From an uncultured Coriobacteriales bacterium (GTDB lineage Bacteria; Actinomycetota; Coriobacteriia; Coriobacteriales; UMGS124), in the NCBI GenBank assembly GCA_902464015.1, contig CABQHM010000035.1:1-35137 (forward strand): a DNA stretch of 35,137 bases, in the 5' to 3' direction. Positions 16,881 to 24,166 of the stretch are shown piece by piece. Numbering within the stretch: the first letter of the stretch is position 1; each line of letters begins with the position of its first letter. A model generated the notes under the pieces. It ran no database searches. It saw only the letters and a program-made list of their open reading frames with translations, and was not told where the DNA came from. The translations under genes and the position numbers were made by a program.

Positions 16881-18716
16881 ATGTCTGCTGTTGAAAGCCC
16901 GACCCAGCATCCTTTCTGCGCCGCGCCCCTGTGGGAGTGCAACCACAGGCTCGTGCGCGTGGCTCAAGGGCTGGAGCCGGCCGACCTCGTGATTCGCGAC
17001 TGCCGTCTTGTCGATGTGTGCACCCGCGAGGTCCTCGAGCATACCGACATTGCCATCGCAGCTGGTAGGATTGCCTACGTGGGCATCGCTTCCTATACGG
17101 CCCAGCACTGTGTGGGACCTGACACGCGCGTCATCGACGCGGCAGGCGATTACGTTGCTCCGGGTTTTCTCGACGGGCACATGCACGTGGAGAGCTCCAT
17201 GGTGGGACCTGCCGAGTATGCGCGCGCCGTTGTGCCGCATGGTACCGTGGGCGTCTACTACGACCCGCACGAGGCATGCAACGTGGCGGGCCTGGCCGCG
17301 GTGCAGCAGATGGCGGCCGATGCCGAGCGCGTGCCGCTCAAGTTCATGCTTACCACGCCCAGCTGCGTGCCTGCGGTGCCTGGCTTTGAAGACACGGGCT
17401 CGGAAGTGGACGCCGCCCAGGTGGAGGAGTCCATGGGCTGGCCGTACACGGTAGGCCTGGGCGAGATGATGAACTACCCTGGCATCCTCTCGGGCGCGGA
17501 CAACCCCACGGAAGAGGTCTGCGCGACCCTGCAGGCGGGCAAGATCGTGACGGGGCATTACTCCGTGCCTGAGTGCGACCGCGGGCTCAATGCCTACATT
17601 GCCTCTGGCGTGAGCGCCTGTCATGAGTCGGTGCGTGCCGAGGATGTCGTGGCCAAGACGCGCCTGGGCATGTATGCCCAGATTCGCCAGGGTTCTGCCT
17701 GGCACAACCTGCACGACCTTGCGCCTGCCATTGTCGGGCGCAATATCGACACGCGTTTCTGCTGCCTCGTCACCGACGACTGCCACCCCGACACCCTGCT
17801 GCTCCATGGTCATCTCGACTATGTCCTGCGCTTGGCGGTAGAAGAGGGCATCGACCCCGTCGAGGCCGTCCAGATGGTTACCATCAACACCGCCACATGC
17901 TTCCAGATGCAGGCCGACCTGGGCAGCATCGCGCCTGGTAAGTGTGCTGACCTGGTGTTTCTTGAAGACCTCAAGGATTTTCGCGTGAAGCGGACGATTA
18001 TCGACGGACGAATCGTGGCCGAGGGCGGCGTGCCTTTCTTCAACCCCGGGCCGTTCGACTGGCCCGATTGGATGACCCACAGCATGCATATGGGCGAGGA
18101 GATTTGCCAGGAGACGTTCCGCGTTCTTGCGAGCAACTCCGAGGCATCGACTGCCCTCGTGCGTGCCATTCGCCTGCGCGGCGGCGACACCATCGCCTAT
18201 GAGGAGCATGTGGAGGTGCCTGTGCGCGATGGGGCGCTGCAGGCCGACCCCGTCCGCGACATCCTCAAGGCCTTCGTGTTCGAGCGCCACCATGCAAGCG
18301 GCACGCATGCTGCCGGATTCGTGTGCGGCCTGGGCATTCACGGCGCCCTCGCGCAGACAGTAGCCCATGACGCCCACAACCTGCTCGTGGTGGGCGACAA
18401 CGACGCCGACATGGCGCTTGCTGCAAACGCCCTCGTAGAATGTGGCGGCGGTGCTGTCGCTGTGGTAGACGGCAAGATTCTCGCGAAGGTTCCCTTGCAG
18501 GTGTGCGGCCTCATGAGCACAGGCGAGGCGGCCGAGGTGGCGAGTCAGGTGTGCCGCATGGAGCAAGCCTGGGCTGCCATGGGGTGCAAGATGCCCTCAC
18601 CGTTCATGACACTGGGGCTTCTCAGCCTTGCCTGCATCCCCGAGCTTCGCCTCACCAACCGCGGCTACGTCGACTGCACCCAGTTCAAATTCGTCCCACT
18701 CGAGGTGGAGGAGTAA
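16881..18716 (+). CDS. ade: Adenine deaminase
   Basis: A 611-residue cytoplasmic metalloenzyme of the amidohydrolase superfamily that converts adenine to hypoxanthine and ammonia in purine salvage. Seen in order: an N-terminal beta domain with ADLVIRDCRLVDV; the metal-binding GHMHVESSM motif (H100, H102); YYDPHEACNV; GEMMNYPG; TGHYSVPE; a second metal region with CLVTDDCHPD; and the C-terminal LGSIAPGKCADLVFLEDL that closes the barrel, followed by the extra Ade-specific C-terminal domain. Length matches the family (about 570-610). ATG 16881 follows AAGGAGGCC with good spacing. TATCAT (16842-16847) is a possible -10. I looked for a purine riboswitch in the ~90-base leader and found none. Confidence 0.95.
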   Translation: MSAVESPTQHPFCAAPLWECNHRLVRVAQGLEPADLVIRDCRLVDVCTREVLEHTDIAIAAGRIAYVGIASYTAQHCVGPDTRVIDAAGDYVAPGFLDGHMHVESSMVGPAEYARAVVPHGTVGVYYDPHEACNVAGLAAVQQMAADAERVPLKFMLTTPSCVPAVPGFEDTGSEVDAAQVEESMGWPYTVGLGEMMNYPGILSGADNPTEEVCATLQAGKIVTGHYSVPECDRGLNAYIASGVSACHESVRAEDVVAKTRLGMYAQIRQGSAWHNLHDLAPAIVGRNIDTRFCCLVTDDCHPDTLLLHGHLDYVLRLAVEEGIDPVEAVQMVTINTATCFQMQADLGSIAPGKCADLVFLEDLKDFRVKRTIIDGRIVAEGGVPFFNPGPFDWPDWMTHSMHMGEEICQETFRVLASNSEASTALVRAIRLRGGDTIAYEEHVEVPVRDGALQADPVRDILKAFVFERHHASGTHAAGFVCGLGIHGALAQTVAHDAHNLLVVGDNDADMALAANALVECGGGAVAVVDGKILAKVPLQVCGLMSTGEAAEVASQVCRMEQAWAAMGCKMPSPFMTLGLLSLACIPELRLTNRGYVDCTQFKFVPLEVEE

Positions 18717-18799
18717 CAGCGGGGTAGTTGGGCAGGGGTACAGAAGTAACTCAGTACCAGACTGACTGTTTTGCGATTTGTCTGTTGGGTCGCAGTGTC

Positions 18800-18870
18800 G
18801 GGGTATGATTTGCCTGGTTTGTTTTGGTGGTTCGAGGCGCGTCGCGCGCTGAGACTGAGATGAAAGGTGG
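18800..18870 (+). promoter_or_regulatory. Possible promoter of the AAA-ATPase gene
   Basis: TATGAT (18804-18809) is a good -10 element about 70 bases before the start. TTGTCT (18778-18783) is the best upstream hexamer, but its 20-base spacing is long. No other element was seen between 18717 and 18878. Confidence 0.35.
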
Positions 18871-18878
18871 GCGTGAAC

Positions 18879-20450
18879 ATGGGCGTATATCTCAATCCTG
18901 GCAACCAGGCCATGGCCATCGACCGCCGGGCTCGCATCTACGTGGACAAGAGCGGCCTCATCACCCATCTCAACGATCGCGTGTTTGCCGGTGGCGATCG
19001 ATATGTTTGCGTCAGCCGTCCTCGGCGTTTCGGTAAGACCATGGCGGCAAGCATGCTGTGTGCATACTACCAGCGTGGAATCGACTCCCATGGTCTGTTT
19101 GACGACCTCGCTGCCGCCCGGGGTTCGACCTATGCTGCGCATCTCAATGCCTACGATGTGGTGTATCTCGACATGCGCCAGTTTCTTGGAGAGGCGGGCT
19201 GTGCCGTTGCTGTTCCGGCTCTCGTCACGAGCAAATTGGTTGCCGAACTAGCCAGGGCATTTCCTGGTGCGATTGAGGCGGCCTGCAACAGCCTGTTCGA
19301 GGCTTTCTCTCTTGCCGCTGCGTCGGAGCCTGGGCATCCGGGCTTCGTGTTTATTATCGATGAGTGGGACGCAGTGTTTCGCGAGGCCCAGCATGACGTT
19401 GCCGCCCAGGAGGCATTCATCGGGTTCCTGCGCGATTTGCTTAAGGACAAGCCTTACGTCGCGCTTGCCTATATGACGGGCATTCTTCCCATCAAAAAGT
19501 ACGGTACTCATTCGGTGCTCAACATGTTTGACGAGCTCTCTATGACGGCACCGGGTGATCTAGCCTCGTATTTCGGCTTCACTGAAGACGAGACGCGTGC
19601 GTTGTGTGATGCGTGGAACATGGACTATTCAGAGGTTAAGCGCTGGTACGACGGCTATTTGCTGAGTGGTATGCATATGTATAGCCCGCGTTCGGTGACG
19701 CTGGCCCTCGCAAAGGGGCGTTGCTCGGATTATTGGACCTCCACGGAGACATACGAGGCGCTGCAGACTTACATCGACCTTGATTTTGACGGGTTGAGGC
19801 AGGCTGTGGTTTCAATGTTGGCCGATGAACCCCAGAAGCTCGACACCACGACCTTTGCCAATGACATGACAACGTTCAAGCGCAAAGACGACGTGCTCAC
19901 TCTCTTGGTTCATCTCGGCTATCTTGGGTATGACGAGCAAGCAGAGCTGGCATTTATTCCCAATGAAGAGATCCGCCGTCAGTATGTATCTGCCCTGGTA
20001 ACGGGAAAGAGAACGCAGCTCGCCCATCTCATACAGAATTCCGACCATCTGCTGCAGGCGACTCTCGCTGGAGACGCCGAGCAGGTTGCCCGTGCGCTTG
20101 AGGAAGCGCACGACTCAGCTGCCGCGCCGCTCTTTTACAACAACGAGCAGGCTTTGCGTGCGGCGGTCAAGCTCGCGTACATCTCGGCTGTCGATGAGTA
20201 CGCCACTATCGAGGAACTTCCCAGTGGTAAAGGCTTTGCTGATGTCGTATATATCCCCAAGCCCTCGTCGCAGCTCCCTGCCTTGCTGATTGAGCTCAAG
20301 TGGAACAAACCTGTTGATGGCGCTGTTGAGCAGGTTAAGCGGCGCGATTACCCTCAGGTTCTGCGCAAGTGGGGTGGGCCAGTTCTGCTTGTTGGCATCT
20401 CGTATGATGAGAAGACAAAACGACATGAGGCGCACATTGAACGCGTGTGA
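18879..20450 (+). CDS. AAA-ATPase-like protein with C-terminal PD-(D/E)XK nuclease-like domain
   Basis: A 523-residue protein of a family very common in gut bacteria. The N-terminal part has the typical MGVYLNPGNQAMAI...IYVDKSGLI opening and the unusual P-loop SRPRRFGKT. A Walker B-like FIIDEWDAVF follows, then the family block WYDGYLL. The C-terminal domain carries D455 in GFADVVYIP and E472-x-K474 in LIELKW, which fit the PD-(D/E)XK nuclease core. ATG 18879 is preferred over GTG 18867 and 18873, because the latter overlap or crowd the AAAGGTGGG ribosome site. The biological role of the family is unsettled; self/non-self or mobile-DNA functions have been proposed. Nothing next to it proves a defence role here. 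Confidence 0.88.
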   Translation: MGVYLNPGNQAMAIDRRARIYVDKSGLITHLNDRVFAGGDRYVCVSRPRRFGKTMAASMLCAYYQRGIDSHGLFDDLAAARGSTYAAHLNAYDVVYLDMRQFLGEAGCAVAVPALVTSKLVAELARAFPGAIEAACNSLFEAFSLAAASEPGHPGFVFIIDEWDAVFREAQHDVAAQEAFIGFLRDLLKDKPYVALAYMTGILPIKKYGTHSVLNMFDELSMTAPGDLASYFGFTEDETRALCDAWNMDYSEVKRWYDGYLLSGMHMYSPRSVTLALAKGRCSDYWTSTETYEALQTYIDLDFDGLRQAVVSMLADEPQKLDTTTFANDMTTFKRKDDVLTLLVHLGYLGYDEQAELAFIPNEEIRRQYVSALVTGKRTQLAHLIQNSDHLLQATLAGDAEQVARALEEAHDSAAAPLFYNNEQALRAAVKLAYISAVDEYATIEELPSGKGFADVVYIPKPSSQLPALLIELKWNKPVDGAVEQVKRRDYPQVLRKWGGPVLLVGISYDEKTKRHEAHIERV

Positions 20451-21006
20451 TTCAAAGTACGATGGGCCGCTTGCCCGTGCCGATTTTGATGCGATGGCGG
20501 CCATGGAGGCGCGCTTTTATGGCGAGGACCTCATCACGCCTGCTGAGGAGTCGTGGAACTGGTACGAGCGCTGCCCGTTTACGATAGTGACTGCGCGTGG
20601 CGCGCGGGGAGAGATTGCGGGGTTCGTCAACCTGTTCCCGGTGAGCGAGAGCGTGCATGTGGCCCTTCTTGCTGGTGCCTTCAACGACGCTAACCTCACG
20701 GTCGACGATGTTGTCGACCCTTGGGCGCAGGGTTCGGGCGACGACGCACTCCATATGTTCCTGAGCTGCGTTGTGGTTGACACTCCCTGGCAAGGCAGTG
20801 GCCTGGCGTACCGCCTTGTTGCCCGTGCGGCTGAGCAGTATGCCCAATTCGCTGCCCGCATCGCCGATGTCACCATTGACACAGCAACCCCCGATGGCGC
20901 CGGTCTTGCCCGCAACCTGGGCTTCACACCTGTCTGTCCTTCCGACCACGGTACTCAAATCTGGCAATCTACCTGGGAGAACTTCCTCTCGCACATTCGG
21001 TGCTAG
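20425..21006 (+). CDS. GNAT-family N-acetyltransferase
   Basis: About 193 residues. The acetyl-CoA-binding core is visible as FLSCVVVDTPWQGSGLAYRLVARAAEQYA, where QGSGLA is the P-loop-like motif. The conserved C-terminal strand follows as ATPDGAGLARNLGFTPV, typical of GNAT enzymes. The substrate is unknown. Start choice is uncertain: ATG 20425 is used, with ATG 20404 or 20407 as options; none has a strong ribosome site. All overlap the end of the AAA-ATPase gene (26 to 47 bases), so translation is probably coupled to it. No terminator is clear downstream. Confidence 0.8.
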   Translation: MRRTLNACDSKYDGPLARADFDAMAAMEARFYGEDLITPAEESWNWYERCPFTIVTARGARGEIAGFVNLFPVSESVHVALLAGAFNDANLTVDDVVDPWAQGSGDDALHMFLSCVVVDTPWQGSGLAYRLVARAAEQYAQFAARIADVTIDTATPDGAGLARNLGFTPVCPSDHGTQIWQSTWENFLSHIRC

Positions 21007-21025
21007 GGGAGGGCTGCAACCTCTT

Positions 21026-21041
21026 GTTCAGGGCGCTGAAC
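21026..21041. promoter_or_regulatory. Inverted repeat upstream of the Tat flavoprotein gene
   Basis: The perfect repeat GTTCAG-GGCG-CTGAAC lies 105 bases before the flavoprotein start and 20 bases after the acetyltransferase stop. It has no T-run, so it is more like an operator than a terminator. A promoter could not be assigned. Confidence 0.35.
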
Positions 21042-21145
21042 GTTCGGTTACCCCTAAAACCATTGTGGCACCGCCATCTCGGACGCTAGAGTCTGTCTCG
21101 TCCCACGGGGGATGAACGACTTGGTCCGAGTGTTAGGGGAACACT

Positions 21146-22879
21146 ATGGAACTGAACCGCCGCTCTTTCATTACTGGTACCGTTGCTGCCGCCGTTACTG
21201 CTGGCACGGCTGCCACCGCCTTGGCTGATATCGAAGGCGCCAAGAGCGAGCCTGTTGAGACTGGCGCTGCTTGGCTCGAGTATCCCGGTGACATCACTCC
21301 CGATGACGAAAAAGACACTGATGTTCTTGTCATCGGTTGTGGCTTTGCTGGCTCCGTCGCTGCTGTTTCCGCAGCCGAGAAGGGCGCTCAGGTGACCGTG
21401 GTCGAGAAAGCAAGCCAGCCTTCTGGTCGCGGTGCCCACATTACGGCATTTGGTTCCAAGATTATTCAGGGCATCCTTGACGAGGGCTACATCACCGAAG
21501 ATCAAATGGATTACGCCCAGATTGTGCGCAACTGGATTCGTTGGAGCCAGGGCCGCCTCAACGAGCGTCACCTGTGGAAGTTTGCTCACAAGTCGGGTGC
21601 CTGCATGGATTGGCTGCAGGACAAGCTCGAGGAGCAGGGTCTGCACGGCACGCTGTGGTGCGACTTCTTCAAGGGCCCGGATTACACCGAGTGGCCGGTC
21701 ACGCACTTCTTCTATGACGACACGACTGACTTCGTGTACCTCAATGGCGTGTCGCATGGTCTGGGCATGGACATCATCCTTCCTGCTCTCAAGACTATCG
21801 GCGAGGGCATGGGCGTTGAGTACATGTTTGACACCCAGGCATTGCGTCTCGTTCGCCCCGGCAATGAGGGTGCGGTAACCGGCGCTATTGTTCAGAATGA
21901 AGATGGCACCTACACGCAGATTAATGCCCAGAGCGTCATTTTGGCTGCTGGCGACTACTCGGCCGATTCCGACATGATGAACACGTACAACCCGTGGGCA
22001 CTCAAGGCGGCCGACGAGCGCCTCTACATTCCGCAGTGGGTCAATACGGGCGATATGCACAAGGCTGCACTTTGGATTGGCGCGGCCATGCAGAAGAACG
22101 ATTCGCATGCCGCATGCATGCACCTGGAGTCGGGCGCTCAGAGCTACAATTTCCTCCATGTGAACGGCAAGGGCGAGCGCTTTATGAACGAGGATGTAAA
22201 CACCCAGTCCAAATCCTCCGGTAAGGCACTGTGGGGCGACAAGCGCGCGTTTACTATCTACGACGCTCACGGCCTCGAGAAGCTTGGCAAGCAGTGCGAA
22301 GATGGTCTGGCCGGTGGCATCTCCAATGGTCAGCAGTACCGTCGTTTCGGTACGCCGTTTGACTTCGATGTTGAGAACAAGCTGCTCCAGGCCAAGATTG
22401 ATGACGGTAACATCGTTGTGGCTGACACGCTGGAGGAGCTCGCGGAGAAGATGAACGTGCCTGCCGACACCTTCATCGCTACGGTTCAGCGCTACAACGA
22501 CCTGGTCGATTTGGGTGAAGACCTCGATTATGGCAAGCGCGCCGAGATCATGATCAAGATTGAGGAGCCGCCCTTCTATGCTGGTGCTCTTAAGGCCACG
22601 CTCCTTTCCGCTTCTGGCGGTCTGCATTGCGATGAGACCTGTCATGTGCTTGATGCCAATGACGAGGTTATTCCCGGTCTGCTTGTTTGCGGCACCAACG
22701 CCGGTGACTTCCACGGCTCGGGTGACTATCCCACCATCTGCCCCGGCATCAACCACGGCCGTTGCCTTACCTTTGGTCGCATTGCTGGTATTGAGGCAGC
22801 CGGCGGTACCGACGATGAGATTGCCGATTACAACCTCAACATGCCTGTCGGTGGAGGCATTGGCCGTTCGACCTTGTAA
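21146..22879 (+). CDS. Tat-exported FAD-dependent reductase (fumarate reductase/succinate dehydrogenase flavoprotein family)
   Basis: A 577-residue flavoprotein. The N-terminus is a twin-arginine signal (N-R-R-S-F-I at residues 4-9) with a hydrophobic Ala-rich stretch and an ALA cleavage site near residue 27. The FAD-binding Rossmann start is DVLVIGCGFAGSVAAVSA, followed by VVEKA; the C-terminal FAD-contact block is near GDFHGSGDYPTICPGINHG. It lacks the FMN-binding domain found in the homologue at 24167-26377, so electrons must come from a separate partner such as a cytochrome or flavin protein that is not encoded beside it. In Coriobacteriia such enzymes are numerous and reduce varied organic acceptors. 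The substrate cannot be read from sequence. AGGGGA (21135-21140) precedes the ATG. Confidence 0.9.
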   Translation: MELNRRSFITGTVAAAVTAGTAATALADIEGAKSEPVETGAAWLEYPGDITPDDEKDTDVLVIGCGFAGSVAAVSAAEKGAQVTVVEKASQPSGRGAHITAFGSKIIQGILDEGYITEDQMDYAQIVRNWIRWSQGRLNERHLWKFAHKSGACMDWLQDKLEEQGLHGTLWCDFFKGPDYTEWPVTHFFYDDTTDFVYLNGVSHGLGMDIILPALKTIGEGMGVEYMFDTQALRLVRPGNEGAVTGAIVQNEDGTYTQINAQSVILAAGDYSADSDMMNTYNPWALKAADERLYIPQWVNTGDMHKAALWIGAAMQKNDSHAACMHLESGAQSYNFLHVNGKGERFMNEDVNTQSKSSGKALWGDKRAFTIYDAHGLEKLGKQCEDGLAGGISNGQQYRRFGTPFDFDVENKLLQAKIDDGNIVVADTLEELAEKMNVPADTFIATVQRYNDLVDLGEDLDYGKRAEIMIKIEEPPFYAGALKATLLSASGGLHCDETCHVLDANDEVIPGLLVCGTNAGDFHGSGDYPTICPGINHGRCLTFGRIAGIEAAGGTDDEIADYNLNMPVGGGIGRSTL

Positions 22880-22909
22880 GGACTCGCGTTAAGTAACATC
22901 TGCGCGTTT

Positions 22910-22942
22910 AGGGGCGTCTCGGTAATGCGGGGCGCCCCTTTG
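22910..22942. terminator. Terminator between convergent flavoprotein and LysR genes
   Basis: AGGGGCG (22910-22916) pairs perfectly with CGCCCCT (22933-22939) around a 16-base loop. A short TT follows on the plus strand. It lies between the two stop codons and could serve both genes. Confidence 0.6.
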
Positions 22943-22956
22943 CGTTGGATGAGGGG

Positions 22957-23901
22957 TTATGTGAGGCTGTCGTTCTTGTTGAGAGTATTGCCTGCCAAAT
23001 CGCGGGCGGCGGCGCAGCACCAGTTCCAAAAAAGCTGTTCAGCGTCGCCTAGAAAATGGGTGGAGAGACGTTCTATGCTGAAGCCCCAAGAGAGACCATC
23101 TACTGGCAACGCTACGATTTGAGCATTCGATTGGAAAACGGGCAAATCAACGAGCGTGCCGTTGGAGAATCCAAGCCCACGCCCGTCAAGTGCATACCCA
23201 TAGAGCTGGAAAATCTCGCTCATATCAAAAATGTGACCCAGCTCATACCCGTTGCTACTTACATAGCGACGAAGATGCTCCAAACACTTGAAGCCTGTTC
23301 CGGGCATCGCGACATCACGCCCAGCAAGATCCTCGGCATGCAACTTGCCGTCGCGCAGAAGCACCGTATTTACGAGCACGTCATCTGCTCTGAGCCAGAA
23401 GTACATAGGAGAGCGGTACAGCTCCCTCCCTTCGCAGCCCGCTGTGATGGGAGACACGCAGAGTGCCATATCGTACTTGCCTTCGAGAAGCCCTTGTTCG
23501 CATAAGGCGTCGTTGGATTCCCAATATGGCACGTCAATGTTGGGGTGCGCTCGAGCGAAGCCTTCAAGCAGCTCTGGTCCATATGCTCCGAGTACTCCCA
23601 ATGAACAGCCAAGGCGCACGGTGTATCGGCTTTCTTTGCGCAGTCGTTCGAATGACTCATTAAGCAAGTGCAGATTCGCTTCGTAGACTACGGCAAAATC
23701 GTATAACTCATGCGCAAACGGGGTGGGTTCAGGTCTGCCTGAATCTGAGTCGTAGTCGAAAAGCGTCACTCCCAGTTCTCGCTCAAGGTTTCTGATGCCC
23801 TTTGTAAGTCCCTGATGAGAAACAGGGACCATTCGCGCTGCCGCAGAAAAGCTGCCCTGCTTGTATGCAAGCTGGAAGTACCTAAGCTGCTCCGTGTTCA
23901 T
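22957..23901 (-). CDS. LysR-family transcriptional regulator
   Basis: A 314-residue regulator. The N-terminal winged HTH (about 1-62) reads MNTEQLRYFQLAYKQGSFSAAARMVPVSHQGLTKGIRNLERELGVTLFD, the classical LysR pattern. The remaining residues form a periplasmic-binding-like effector domain (starting VRLGCSLGVLG) that would bind a small coinducer. The ATG at 23901 starts the HTH correctly; an in-frame start 111 bases upstream adds an unrelated segment. The ribosome site is weak (GGGTG). It sits between two Tat flavoprotein genes, convergent with the one at 21146 and downstream of the one at 24167-26377, so either or both may be its targets. The effector is unknown. Confidence 0.9.
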   Translation of the reverse strand: MNTEQLRYFQLAYKQGSFSAAARMVPVSHQGLTKGIRNLERELGVTLFDYDSDSGRPEPTPFAHELYDFAVVYEANLHLLNESFERLRKESRYTVRLGCSLGVLGAYGPELLEGFARAHPNIDVPYWESNDALCEQGLLEGKYDMALCVSPITAGCEGRELYRSPMYFWLRADDVLVNTVLLRDGKLHAEDLAGRDVAMPGTGFKCLEHLRRYVSSNGYELGHIFDMSEIFQLYGYALDGRGLGFSNGTLVDLPVFQSNAQIVALPVDGLSWGFSIERLSTHFLGDAEQLFWNWCCAAARDLAGNTLNKNDSLT

Positions 23902-23997
23902 TGCGCACCCAACTTTTCCCCAGAGTGTTGTTGTGCTCTTAAATGTATGGGCATGACAAGTTGACGTTTCGATTTGTTGAGGGTTGCTGTCGGGCAG

Positions 23998-24020
23998 AGT
24001 ATACCAGCTCATGCATGCAT
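23998..24020 (-). promoter_or_regulatory. Promoter of the LysR gene
   Basis: On the minus strand TGGTATACT (23998-24006) is an extended -10 element. The palindrome ATGCATGCAT (24011-24020) lies upstream in the expected -35 zone and may be a regulator site. This predicts a leader of about 90 bases before the start at 23901. Confidence 0.5.
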
Positions 24021-24083
24021 TCAGAGATTTCTGTTCCGCTTGATTTCAGGGGTGTCTTCAGGCGCTGAGTCCCTCAAACGCAA

Positions 24084-24122
24084 AAGCCCCGGACCGCGCG
24101 CGTGCTGTGCGGTCCGGGGCTT
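24084..24122 (-). terminator. Rho-independent terminator after the FMN/FAD reductase
   Basis: A perfect 14-base stem (AAGCCCCGGACCGC at 24084-24097 with its complement at 24109-24122) encloses an 11-base loop. Read on the minus strand it is followed by TT (stem end TTTT). It separates the reductase from the LysR gene. Confidence 0.85.
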
Positions 24123-24166
24123 CGTGCTTGGGGGCTTGTTAGGCTAAAAGCGCCTGGGGGTTGCTG

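Noticed and set aside
16041..18566. An 841-codon minus-strand open frame
   Set aside because: It is antisense to adenine deaminase and the anti-sigma gene. It is His/Arg-rich without motifs.
18879..21006. Complete defence island around the AAA/nuclease gene
   Set aside because: No methylase, helicase, integrase, cas or other defence gene is nearby. The flanking genes are metabolic.
21026..21041. Possible terminator after the acetyltransferase gene
   Set aside because: The stem is only 6 bp with no T-run, so it is listed as an operator candidate instead.
21086..22756. A 556-codon minus-strand open frame
   Set aside because: It is a shadow of the Tat flavoprotein gene. It has no recognisable domain.
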